Below, one piece after another: positions 1 through 7,190 of a stretch of 64,000 nt of DNA. Every line of letters starts with the position of its first letter. The stretch's first letter is position 1. The stretch is taken from the NCBI RefSeq assembly GCF_017868775.1, contig NZ_CP053381.1, positions 2,108,001 through 2,172,000 of the forward strand, written 5' to 3'. The DNA comes from Billgrantia sulfidoxydans (GTDB taxonomy: Bacteria > Pseudomonadota > Gammaproteobacteria > Pseudomonadales > Halomonadaceae). The notes below the pieces were generated by a model that was given only the letters and a program-made list of their open reading frames with translations, had not been told where the DNA came from and made no database searches. A program made the translations under genes and the position numbers.

Positions 1-1
1 G

Positions 2-1201
2 CTACTGCTGCCCGCCTGGGCCTGGCTGACGGTTGGCCAGGCGTGGCTGGGCATGGCCGCGAGCCGGCGCCAGGTGGGCCATCTTCAGCGCCTGCGTAGC
101 CAGGCCATCGAGTACCTGACCGGGCTGGCGGAGCTGGAGGCTTACGGCAGCCGGGCCTGGCATCGGCGCGGGCTGCGCCAGCGCGAGCAGGCGCTGTGCC
201 GGGACCAGCGTCGCGTCGGCAGGGTCGCCGGCTTCGGCATTGCCTTGGGGAACCTGGCGGTCGGGCTGGGCATGGTGGCGGCGCTGTGGCTGGCAGCCTT
301 GGCCTGGCAGCGGGGCGCCATCAGCGGTGCCGTGATGGTCATGATGCCGCTGGCGGTGCTCGCCATCGGCGAGGCGCTGGCACTGCTGCCGGCGCCCTTC
401 ACCCAGCTGGGCGCGACCCGCGGGGCCGCCGAGCGGCTCAACGCGGTGGAGCGGGCAAGCGTGGGCGGCTACGAGAAGGGAGACGCCAGTCTGCCTGGCG
501 GCCCGTTGGCGGTACGCCTGGAAGACGTCGGGCTGCATTATCCCGGTGCGCTCACGCCCGCGCTGCGGGAGATCCAGCTCGAGCTGAGGCCCGGCGAGCG
601 GCTGGCCCTGACCGGCGCCTCCGGCGCGGGCAAGAGCAGTGTGGCGGCCCTGCTGACCCGGCGCCTGCCGCCCGACCATGGAAGCATCCTGCTAGGCGGC
701 GTGCCCCTCGCTCAGGTCGCGGAGCGCGATCTGCGCGAGCGTGTCGCGATGCTCGGCCAGCGTATCGATCTGCTGCAGGACAGCCTGGCCACCAACCTGC
801 GGCTGGCGGCACCGGATGCCGACGACGACCGGCTCTGGCAGGCCCTGGCCTGGGTCGAGCTGCAGGAATGGGCGGCGAGCCTGCCGCACGGCTTGGCTAC
901 CGCGGTGGGCGAAGGCGGGCGGGCGCTCTCCGGCGGCCAGGCGCGCCGCCTGGCGCTGGCCCGGCTGTGGCTGCGCGACCCCGGGCTGGTGATCCTCGAC
1001 GAGCCCTTCACCGGCCTGGATGCCGCCACCGTGGCGCGGCTGTCGCGACGCATGGACGAGTGGCTGCGCGGCCGCAGCGTGCTCTACCTGGTGCACCAGC
1101 TCGATGGCGGGGCTTTCGATCCTCCCGGGATCACCCTGGTCGGGCATCTCGAGCAGGGTAGATTGACCGTTTGCGCAAAACCCGGGTATCCATCAGGATA
1201 A
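2..1201 (+). CDS. cydC: CydC-like thiol reductant ABC exporter subunit, 5' end missing
   Basis: The reading frame is open from base 2, so the start lies outside the window. The visible part has transmembrane helices followed by an ABC ATPase domain: Walker A GASGAGKSS, signature LSGGQARRLALARL and Walker B LVILDEPFTGLD, ending in a switch histidine region (YLVHQL). A fused membrane plus ATPase half-transporter of this type fits CydC, which with CydD exports glutathione and cysteine to the periplasm and is needed for cytochrome bd assembly. CydD would be expected just upstream, outside the window, so the family call rests on the ATPase and general layout. It ends 25 bases before the adenine deaminase start and may be co-transcribed with it. 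Confidence 0.75.
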   Translation, partial: LLLPAWAWLTVGQAWLGMAASRRQVGHLQRLRSQAIEYLTGLAELEAYGSRAWHRRGLRQREQALCRDQRRVGRVAGFGIALGNLAVGLGMVAALWLAALAWQRGAISGAVMVMMPLAVLAIGEALALLPAPFTQLGATRGAAERLNAVERASVGGYEKGDASLPGGPLAVRLEDVGLHYPGALTPALREIQLELRPGERLALTGASGAGKSSVAALLTRRLPPDHGSILLGGVPLAQVAERDLRERVAMLGQRIDLLQDSLATNLRLAAPDADDDRLWQALAWVELQEWAASLPHGLATAVGEGGRALSGGQARRLALARLWLRDPGLVILDEPFTGLDAATVARLSRRMDEWLRGRSVLYLVHQLDGGAFDPPGITLVGHLEQGRLTVCAKPGYPSG

Positions 1202-1226
1202 GGACATGAAGCCGATGAGGTGCACC

Positions 1227-2222
1227 ATGCGCGATTTCCTGAAGCGGCTGCCGAAGGCCGAACTCCACCTGCATATCGAGGGCTCGCTGGAACCGGAGCT
1301 GATGCTCGCTCTGGCCAGGCGCAACGGCGTCGCGCTGCCCTTCGACTCGGTTGAAGCGGTGCGGGCCGCCTATGACTTCGACGATCTCCCCTCGTTTCTC
1401 GACCTCTATTACCAGGGCATGAGCGTGCTCAAGCGAGCCGAGGACTTCCACGACCTGGCGATGGACTACTTCCGTCGCGCCCATGCCGAGGGCGTGGTGC
1501 ACGTCGAGATGCACTTCGACCCCCAGGCCCACCTGGCCCGAGGCGTCGAGCTCGACGTCGTCATGGAGGGGCTCAGCCTGGCCCGCCGCGAAGCCGAGCG
1601 CGAACTGGGCATGTCCACGGCGCTGATCATGGCCTTCCTGCGCGATCGTCCCGCCGAGGAGGCGATGAAGGTGCTGGAGAGCGCCGCGCCATACTGGGAG
1701 ATGCTCGATGCCGTGGGGCTCGACAGCGCCGAGCGTGGCCATCCGCCCTCCAAGTTCACCGAGGTCTTCCAGCGCGCGAAGATGCTGGGCATTCCCCGGG
1801 TCGCCCATGCCGGCGAGGAGGGGCCTGCCGACTACATCCGCGAGGCCCTCGACCTGCTCGACGTGTGTCGCATCGACCACGGCGTGCGCTGCCTGGAGGA
1901 TCCCGAGCTGGTCGCCCGGCTGCGCGACGAGGGCGTGGTGCTCACCGTCTGCCCGCTCTCCAACGTGCGCCTCAAGGTGGTGGAGCGAATGGAGGAGCAC
2001 CCGTTACCCCGGCTGCTCGATGCCGGCCTGAGGCTCACCCTCAATTCGGACGATCCGGCCTATTTCGGTGGCGGCATGCTGGATAACTTCATGGTTTGCC
2101 ACGAGGCGTTCGGCTGGTCGCGCGAGACCTTCATCCAGCTCGCCGGCACCGCCATCGAGTCCGCCTTCGTGAGCGACACACGCCGGCTGGAGTTGCATCG
2201 GCAACTGGCCGAGAGCGTCTGA
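1227..2222 (+). CDS. Adenine deaminase (adenosine deaminase superfamily)
   Basis: About 331 residues of the zinc-dependent A_deaminase family. Visible signatures are the N-terminal metal motif LPKAELHLHIEGSLEP, the AHAGEEG motif, the DHGVRC metal site and LNSDDPAYFGGG near the C-terminus. EMHFDPQAH and DDPAYFGG are typical of the adenine deaminase (Aah1-like) branch rather than true adenosine deaminase, so it probably converts adenine to hypoxanthine and ammonia. I chose the ATG at 1227, which has a GAGG box 6 bases upstream and matches the family N-terminus; another in-frame ATG lies at 1206. It faces a purine permease across a shared terminator, which supports a role in purine salvage or catabolism. 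Confidence 0.85.
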   Translation: MRDFLKRLPKAELHLHIEGSLEPELMLALARRNGVALPFDSVEAVRAAYDFDDLPSFLDLYYQGMSVLKRAEDFHDLAMDYFRRAHAEGVVHVEMHFDPQAHLARGVELDVVMEGLSLARREAERELGMSTALIMAFLRDRPAEEAMKVLESAAPYWEMLDAVGLDSAERGHPPSKFTEVFQRAKMLGIPRVAHAGEEGPADYIREALDLLDVCRIDHGVRCLEDPELVARLRDEGVVLTVCPLSNVRLKVVERMEEHPLPRLLDAGLRLTLNSDDPAYFGGGMLDNFMVCHEAFGWSRETFIQLAGTAIESAFVSDTRRLELHRQLAESV

Positions 2223-2247
2223 CCGATCCTTGGGGGGAAGAGTGAAG

Positions 2248-2272
2248 GGGGCCGGCTTTGCCGGCCCCGCGC
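2248..2272. terminator. Bidirectional rho-independent terminator
   Basis: GGGGCCGGC (2248-2256), a TTT loop and GCCGGCCCC (2260-2268) form a 9-bp perfect stem followed by a T-rich stretch. It lies between the convergent adenine deaminase and permease genes and could serve both. Confidence 0.85.
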
Positions 2273-2276
2273 TTTC

Positions 2277-3653
2277 TTACTGGGTGGTTACGAGCATCAC
2301 CACGCTGAGCGCGGCGGAGACCCACATCGCCGGCTTGATCTCGTAGAGCTTGCCGGTAGCGAGCTTGATCAGCACGAAGCTCAGGAAACCGAAGGCGATG
2401 CCCAGCGTGATCGAGTAGGTCAGCGGCATCAGGATGATGGCGAGGAAGGCGGGGAAGGCCTGCTCGAACCGCGACCAGTCGATCTTGCTGATCGGCGCCA
2501 GCATGAACAGCCCGACCAGCACCAGCGCCGGCGCCGTGGCGATACCGGGCACCAGCGACAGCAGCGGCGAGAGGAACAGGAACGGCAGGAACAGGAAGGC
2601 GATGGTCACCGCCACCAGCCCGGTACGGCCGCCCTGGGCCACGCCGGCGCCGGACTCGATGAAGGTCTGCGCGGCGCTGGTGCCGAGCGGCGCGGCGATC
2701 ATCGAGGCGAAGGCATCCACGGTCATCGAACGCTTGAGGTTACGCGGGTTGCCGTTCTTGTCCTTGAGGTCGGCCGACTCCGAGAGCGCCATGAAGCAGG
2801 AGAGCGCGTCGAAGAAGTTGGTGAACAGCATGACGAAGATGAACGGCAGGTAGGCGACCTTGAGCGCGCCCCAGATATCCACCTTCATTACCGCGCTGAA
2901 GTCCGGCCAGGCGGCCAGGCCGCTCCACTCCACCACCACATCGCCGCCCCACAGGCGCCCCATGGGCGTCGCCAGCAGGGTGGTCAGGGCGATGCCCAGG
3001 ATCAGCGCGCCGTTGAAGCGCATGATCACCAGGATGGCGGTGGCCATCATGCCGATGAAGAAGGTGATCAGCGAGGCGTCCATGCTGCCGAGCGTGACCA
3101 GGGTGGCGTCGCTACCGACGATGAAACCGGCGTTCTTAAAGCCGATGAAGGTGATGAACAGGCCGATGCCGCAAGTGATGGCATAGCGCAACGAGGGCGG
3201 AATGGCCTCGATGATCGCCTCGCGCACGTTGAACATGGCCAGGGTGGCGAACAGCACGCCGGACCAGAACACGCAGCCCAGCGCCACCTCCCACGACAGG
3301 CCGGCACCCAGCACCAGGGTATAGGTGAACAGCGCGTTCATGCCCATGCCCGGCGCCACCAGGATCGGGTTGCGGGCATACAGGCCCATGGCCAGGCTGC
3401 TCATGAAACTGATCAGCACGGTGGCTGAGAGCGCCGCCGAGAAGGGAATGCCGGCATCGGAGAGAATCGCCGGGTTGACCACGATGATGTACATCGAAGC
3501 CAGGAAGGTGGCGATACCGGCCAGAATCTCTGTCTTGACGCTGGAGCCGCGTCGGCTCGCGCCGAAGTAGGTGTCCAGCCAGTTGCCTTGACCCGAGGCC
3601 CTCGCGGGGGACTGGTCTTCTGTTCTATCGGCCAGGGAGGAGGTCGGTTCCAT
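2277..3653 (-). CDS. NCS2-family purine permease (AzgA-like)
   Basis: A 458-residue polytopic membrane protein of the AzgA/GhxP branch of NCS2 permeases, which import adenine, guanine or hypoxanthine by proton symport. The N-terminal block (YFGASRRGSSVKTEILAG, then LASMYIIVVNP) and the glycine/asparagine-rich VAPGMGMNALFTY segment are hallmarks of the family, and about 12 helices can be traced. It converges with the adenine deaminase gene. Two RutR-like operator sequences lie 66-126 bases upstream of its start, and a third lies before xdhA, so the permease and the purine oxidation genes are probably controlled together. The exact purine transported cannot be decided from sequence. Confidence 0.85.
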   Translation of the reverse strand: MEPTSSLADRTEDQSPARASGQGNWLDTYFGASRRGSSVKTEILAGIATFLASMYIIVVNPAILSDAGIPFSAALSATVLISFMSSLAMGLYARNPILVAPGMGMNALFTYTLVLGAGLSWEVALGCVFWSGVLFATLAMFNVREAIIEAIPPSLRYAITCGIGLFITFIGFKNAGFIVGSDATLVTLGSMDASLITFFIGMMATAILVIMRFNGALILGIALTTLLATPMGRLWGGDVVVEWSGLAAWPDFSAVMKVDIWGALKVAYLPFIFVMLFTNFFDALSCFMALSESADLKDKNGNPRNLKRSMTVDAFASMIAAPLGTSAAQTFIESGAGVAQGGRTGLVAVTIAFLFLPFLFLSPLLSLVPGIATAPALVLVGLFMLAPISKIDWSRFEQAFPAFLAIILMPLTYSITLGIAFGFLSFVLIKLATGKLYEIKPAMWVSAALSVVMLVTTQ

Positions 3654-3718
3654 AGCTTGTGTCCGTTGTTGTTGGATGACGTCGTCGAATAAGGGTTATG
3701 GGGTGTCCTGCGACATGT

Positions 3719-3734
3719 CTGACCGTTTGGTCAG
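3719..3734. promoter_or_regulatory. RutR-like operator 1 (CTGACCGTTTGGTCAG)
   Basis: A 6+6 inverted repeat, CTGACC-GTTT-GGTCAG, matches the known E. coli RutR consensus TTGACCA-NN-TGGTCAA at most positions. It sits upstream of the purine permease. The likely regulator is the RutR-type protein encoded at 13740-14423. Confidence 0.6.
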
Positions 3735-3763
3735 GCTGTGCACGGCTACAGCCTAGACGTTAT

Positions 3764-3779
3764 TTGACCGATTGGACAG
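3764..3779. promoter_or_regulatory. RutR-like operator 2 (TTGACCGATTGGACAG)
   Basis: A second, imperfect copy of the same motif (TTGACC-GATT-GGACAG), starting 45 bases from the first, four to five helical turns away. The two sites together form a plausible tandem operator for the permease gene. Confidence 0.5.
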
Positions 3780-3952
3780 GTGGGTTGCGACCAAGGTCGT
3801 AGAGGCAGGCGGGAAAGGTTTCGAGGGTGAAGGGAGGTGACGTAGGTACTGAAGGAGGCGTTGCCCTCAACGTTTCGCTTGGTTACGGTAGGTGAAGAGC
3901 CGCAGAAGACGGCTTACGTGACCAAGACGTACTCAGGGATGCCGCATTAGGG

Positions 3953-4114
3953 ATGATGGGAATCGTCATCCATTCTGCCAGCAGGGCGGTAGCGTCCCTG
4001 AAATTCCCAACTCCGCCCAACGGGCTACGCACCCCGGCAAACCTTTGCCCAGCCACATGTCTCTGCACCGTAGCTCCTCCTGGGCCGGGGCAGATTTTTG
4101 TGCCAAACGAATAA
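3953..4114 (+). CDS. Possible small cassette ORF, 53 residues, unrecognised
   Basis: An ATG-started frame whose TAA stop lies 4 bases before the first attC site, where cassette genes usually end. The product is proline- and cysteine-containing and resembles nothing I recognise. No convincing ribosome binding site or upstream attC boundary was found, so it may be non-coding. The rest of 3780-4117 shows no gene; 3654-3780 holds the permease promoter region. Confidence 0.2.
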   Translation: MMGIVIHSASRAVASLKFPTPPNGLRTPANLCPATCLCTVAPPGPGQIFVPNE

Positions 4115-4117
4115 TGC

Positions 4118-4186
4118 ATTTAACAAACAACTACAGCGGATCTACTTACGCTTCGCTCCAGTAGACCGCTGAGTTGGGCGTTAAGC
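4118..4186 (+). repeat. Integron attC recombination site 1
   Basis: Sixty-nine bases with all attC hallmarks: R'' ATTTAAC (RYYYAAC) at 4118-4124 and R' GTTAAGC (GTTRRRY) at 4180-4186. The central hairpin pairs CAGCGG (4134-4139) plus TCTAC (4141-4145) with GTAGA plus CCGCTG (4161-4171), leaving A4140 as the extrahelical base that IntI uses to choose the strand. The loop holds TACGCTTCGCTCC, shared exactly with attC site 2. Confidence 0.9.
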
Positions 4187-4199
4187 ACAAGGAAAGTTT

Positions 4200-4595
4200 A
4201 TGCACGCGAATATAGCCCGCTACGGAATGATTTTGAACACGGAAAGGTTTGACGAGTGCGTGGCATTCTATCGAGATCTGTTTGGGTTGCGTCAGCTTTT
4301 CGAAAAGGACGAAGACGGTTTTAGGCTTAATTGCTTCGAGTTCGGCGATGGCTATTTGATGATCGAGCAAGGAGGCAAAGCGAAGGATGGCGTTAAGTCA
4401 CCTGGAGAAGGTAGCTTCAAACTGCGCTTCAATGTCGAAGACCTAGAGGAGGCCTTGGCGGAAATTAGAGCGTGGGGTATCCAGGCAGTCATCACAGAAA
4501 GTGCTTGGGGAAGGACGATCAATATCAGCGATCCCGATGGAAACCGAGTCGGTGTCAGAGAGGAAGCTGGCTTTGTTCGCCAGATCAATGCTTAA
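4200..4595 (+). CDS. VOC-family (glyoxalase/bleomycin-resistance fold) cassette protein
   Basis: A 131-residue single-domain VOC protein: ARYGMILNTERFDECVAFYRDLFGL at the N-terminus (first 20 residues of that block suffice to place it) and ISDPDGNRVGV near the C-terminus, the usual paired beta-alpha-beta-beta-beta modules. VOC proteins include glyoxalases, dioxygenases and drug-sequestering proteins; the substrate here is unknown. It is the gene of a complete integron cassette: it starts 14 bases after the R' box of attC 1, and its TAA stop is embedded in the R'' box of attC 2. GC content is clearly lower than in the surrounding chromosome, consistent with horizontal origin. Confidence 0.85.
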   Translation: MHANIARYGMILNTERFDECVAFYRDLFGLRQLFEKDEDGFRLNCFEFGDGYLMIEQGGKAKDGVKSPGEGSFKLRFNVEDLEEALAEIRAWGIQAVITESAWGRTINISDPDGNRVGVREEAGFVRQINA

Positions 4596-4666
4596 CAAGG
4601 TGCTCAACGGGACGCCAACCCAACTACGCTTCGCTCCGTTGGCGCCCATTACCAATTGCGTTAATT
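4590..4666 (+). repeat. Integron attC recombination site 2
   Basis: Seventy-seven bases. R'' is GCTTAAC (4590-4596) and R' is GTTAATT (4660-4666, one mismatch to GTTRRRY). The hairpin pairs GGG-CGCCAAC with GTTGGCG-CCC, leaving A4612 extrahelical. The loop repeats TACGCTTCGCTCC from attC site 1, so both sites belong to one attC family, as in sedentary chromosomal integrons. Confidence 0.88.
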
Positions 4667-4672
4667 TTTCCA

Positions 4673-5559
4673 ATGACCATAACTACAGATTCATACGGGA
4701 ATATTAATAAAGATTTTTCTGATGCCATTGAATGGATCAATTCTATAGGCGTCTGTTTTGAAACTGGAAGAACACAGTTTTACGAGAAGGTTATAGGAAG
4801 CTGGACAAAGGAATGCCGGACGACCTCTGAACATGAAGGTAAAGAAATTTTCCCTGACTTTGTAAGCTCTATGTTCGAGGTTATGGATTTTATTGACATA
4901 TATAAATCCCTAAAGGATGTTCCAAAAAATCAGCTTAAAACAATAGAAAGCTGAAAAAGGGTGTGGGCGGGCCTGTCAATTCAGCGTCCGAAACGAACGA
5001 TTCTTCTAAGGCTAGGAACTTTATTTTTGAAGCTCTAGTGGAAGCCCGATCTCATAGGCCTGAGAGGGGCGTTGAAACGTTATTTGATTCTGCTTCAGAT
5101 ACCGGCTTCAGGTTCAAAAATAAAAATATCTGGGTTGAATGCAAAAGAATCACTTCCTTGGGGAAGCTTGAAGTCAATGTGAGGAAGGCTTGTAACCAAC
5201 TGGAGTCAACTTTTAAGAAAGATAAATCAAAACGGCACAGAGGTTTGGTAGCCATAGATTTTACAAAGATACTTCACCTAGGCGATAAAATATATGTAAA
5301 ATAAAATGATAGAGAGTTGCTTCAAGGCGTTAATTCGATCACCGATCAAATGATAAAGCAGTGTTCCAGTGAGTGGGAAAAAGTGTACCCAATAAAAAGC
5401 AATAAAATCATAGGAACATTACTTCGCTTTTCTACAATGGCATCATCGGAAGAAAGAAATCTTTTGGTTAAGGTGTCAGAGTGGGCGGTTAATCCTAAAA
5501 GAAGTGCATCTAATTCGGACGAAACTTTGCTAAGAGAGCTAGCTGCTGCGCTGAAGTAG
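4673..5559 (+). pseudogene. Broken cassette gene, PD-(D/E)XK nuclease-like hypothetical protein
   Basis: Three open segments read as one decayed gene of about 295 residues. Segment 1 (4673-4954) starts 6 bases after attC 2 with MTITTDSYGN. Segment 2 is in another frame, opening with a GTG at 4963 and running to a TAA at 5302; read upstream in its own frame it gives KLKKGVGGPVN, which continues segment 1 naturally if one base was lost near the A-rich tract at 4936-4958. Segment 3 (to 5559) follows the TAA in the same frame, starting NDRELLQGVN. The middle carries FRFKNKNIWVECKRI, an E-x-K core typical of PD-(D/E)XK nuclease folds. GC is far below the host average. The family is a hypothetical one, so the nuclease role is inference, and sequencing errors cannot be excluded. 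Confidence 0.6.
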
Positions 5560-5595
5560 CTGGATGACTCGTGCCGGTTGGCGTAGCGTTAGAAC
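5560..5595 (+). repeat. Degenerate attC-like end (attC 3 remnant)
   Basis: GGTTGGCGTAGCGTTAGAAC at the right edge resembles the L'-R' half of an attC site (GCGTTAGA, one mismatch to GTTRRRY) and lies immediately before the next cassette-like gene. No matching R'' half is visible, so the site looks decayed or partly deleted. Confidence 0.4.
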
Positions 5596-5604
5596 ATGAG
5601 ACAT

Positions 5605-6192
5605 ATGGACATATTTCTGTTGAGACATGCTGAAACAGAATCAAACCGGGCTGGCTCACTTGCTTCGGGGAGTGAGGATGCTTTGACAGAGTACGGTCAT
5701 CGGCAAGCCCAAGCGATTGTCGACGGTCTAATGGAATTGGACATAGAGGCTATTCTTTGCTCTCCCTATGCTAGGGCTTTGGACACGGTTGAGCCTTTCG
5801 CGCAAGCCGCGTCGCTCCCCGTCGTGGTCCATCCCTGTCTAGCCGAAGGTCAACTGGTTCTCGATAACGCAATCTCTTACGAAGATCCCGTTTACATATC
5901 GCACAGATCCGGTCATCTTCACCCAAAGGAAAATGAACAGGCCGGTGCATTTCTGAGGCGGGCCTTGGAAGCGAAAGAGTTAATATTCGCTCAACCTGTA
6001 TCTAAAATTCTCGTAGTGACTCACGGGCACATGATTCGCGAGTTGATAAATATTTTTTTGGCTTTGCCAGTAAAAACACGATTTCCTCACGACAACTGCG
6101 GTCTAAGCCTTGTTTCTGTAGGGGAAGTAAATACAGTAGGCTTTCTTAATCGTGCTATGTCCTCTACCGAATACATGCACCGGAGGCCATAA
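5605..6192 (+). CDS. Histidine phosphatase family protein (phosphoglycerate mutase-like)
   Basis: 195 residues opening with MDIFLLRHAETESN, the catalytic RHG-type motif (here RHAE) of the histidine phosphatase superfamily. The second catalytic histidine is in LVVTHGHMIREL. Members are phosphatases or mutases of varied substrates; nothing here fixes which. An ATG three codons upstream (5596) is an alternative start. Codon use and GC are lower than in the flanking genes. The gene sits between two attC-like half sites in the cassette island, and its TAA stop lies at the start of the downstream attC-like sequence, so it is probably also a captured cassette. Confidence 0.8.
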   Translation: MDIFLLRHAETESNRAGSLASGSEDALTEYGHRQAQAIVDGLMELDIEAILCSPYARALDTVEPFAQAASLPVVVHPCLAEGQLVLDNAISYEDPVYISHRSGHLHPKENEQAGAFLRRALEAKELIFAQPVSKILVVTHGHMIRELINIFLALPVKTRFPHDNCGLSLVSVGEVNTVGFLNRAMSSTEYMHRRP

Positions 6193-6239
6193 GCGTCGCT
6201 GGCACTTTACTTCTGGCGCTGGTGGCGGAAACGTTAGCT
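6186..6239 (+). repeat. Degenerate attC-like sequence (attC 4 remnant)
   Basis: The phosphatase stop codon lies in GCCATAAGC, and AACGTTAGCT ends the stretch, recalling R'' and R' boxes about 50 bases apart. The inner stem is poor, so this is a weak call. GC rises to the host level immediately to the right, which makes it the likely edge of the cassette island. Confidence 0.3.
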
Positions 6240-6295
6240 CCACAGGCTTACACTGCCGTGCAGATGAAGCATTCAACTCAGTATCAGGAGGCTTC

Positions 6296-6973
6296 ATGGC
6301 AGCATGTAGGCTCCCGCTCGCTCTCTCAATCGCAACCGCTGCTCTCTTGCTCAGCGGCTGTCCGTCGCCGGAAAATGGTGGGCCACCACCGGAGACCGAA
6401 ACATCCGATACCTCTCAACCTGAAGCGACTCTTGCTCCGCTTGATGTAGCCAACGAGCAGATTCGCGCGGCGGATGGATCCGTGCTGCTCGGCATTGCCG
6501 ATATGCCGGGCACGATTCGCGTGGATCAACAGGCTGAGTTTGGCGCTGCGGAGCGCTTCCAGGAAGCCTCGGTTTCGCCGGACGGTGCCTGGCTTGCCGT
6601 GGTCACCACGGGAGCGGCACATAGCGCCGGCTGGCTTGTCCGAATGGAAGCGCGGCAGCCAAGGCCGGCGGCGTTCCAATACGGCGGCAACATCACCATT
6701 GGGCCGTGGAGCGATGATTCGCGACGGCTGGTCTTCGTGCAGGAAGGCCCTGCGGGCGGTCGCACACTGACGGTGGTGGATGCAGAGCGGCTGGGTGAAA
6801 CGGTAGAGGAGAGTGCCATGCCGGTGCGCAGCCCCGATCATGACGAGCTAGCACCCGAGGAGCGGATCTACGAGGCGCTGGCGTGGAGCAACGAAGAGCT
6901 GCTCTTCCGGGTGGGCGGGGAGCGCTGGGTCTTCGATCCGGATAGCGGGGAGGTACGGCCCTCGAAGCAGTAG
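6296..6973 (+). CDS. Putative lipoprotein with WD40/TolB-like repeats
   Basis: 225 residues. The N-terminus has a short basic and hydrophobic signal ending in the lipobox LLLSGC, so the mature protein is probably lipid-anchored at Cys22. A Pro/Glu/Thr-rich linker follows, then two blades that look like propeller repeats (VSPDGAWLAVVTT and WSDDSRRLVFVQ). Function is unknown. I chose ATG 6296 because AGGAGG lies just upstream and a signal peptide follows; the frame is open further upstream but runs into the cassette island. Host-like GC places it outside that island. A strong terminator follows. Confidence 0.6.
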   Translation: MAACRLPLALSIATAALLLSGCPSPENGGPPPETETSDTSQPEATLAPLDVANEQIRAADGSVLLGIADMPGTIRVDQQAEFGAAERFQEASVSPDGAWLAVVTTGAAHSAGWLVRMEARQPRPAAFQYGGNITIGPWSDDSRRLVFVQEGPAGGRTLTVVDAERLGETVEESAMPVRSPDHDELAPEERIYEALAWSNEELLFRVGGERWVFDPDSGEVRPSKQ

Positions 6974-6995
6974 GTTTCACAACTGGGTTTTACAT

Positions 6996-7030
6996 AATGG
7001 CGAGTGGTCTTCCAACCACTCGCCATTTTC
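6996..7030 (+). terminator. Rho-independent terminator
   Basis: AATGGCGAGTGG (6996-7007) pairs perfectly with CCACTCGCCATT (7016-7027) across an 8-base loop, followed by TTC. It lies 23 bases after the lipoprotein stop. Confidence 0.85.
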
Positions 7031-7042
7031 GTTTCAGCTTGA

Positions 7043-7190
7043 CCTAGGCTCCGTCTGAAAAGTCGGCGAGCGAAGGCCAGACAAGGCAAAATCGGCGAAA
7101 AGACGGAGTTTACGAGGTGTAAATGAGTACTTTGAGCTGATTTTTAACGCCGTATGGCCGAGCGCAGCCAGTTTTCGGACAGAGCCTAGG
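7043..7190. mobile_element. MITE-like element with about 19-bp terminal inverted repeats
   Basis: About 148 bases bounded by CCTAGGCTCCGTCTGAAAA on the left and TTTTCGGACAGAGCCTAGG on the right, which are inverted repeats matching at 17 of 19 positions. No ORF of note lies inside. If the repeat proper begins at GCTC, the flanking CTAG would be a 4-base target duplication. The right end overlaps the last codon of the guanine deaminase gene and supplies its TAG stop. Confidence 0.6.

Noticed and set aside
1206..1226. An earlier ATG at 1206 as the adenine deaminase start.
   Set aside because: The ATG at 1227 has a better spaced GAGG box and matches the family N-terminus.
3883..4119. A 78-codon minus-strand frame before the first attC site.
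   Set aside because: No ribosome binding site, no recognisable domain, and it runs into the attC site in the wrong direction for a cassette gene.
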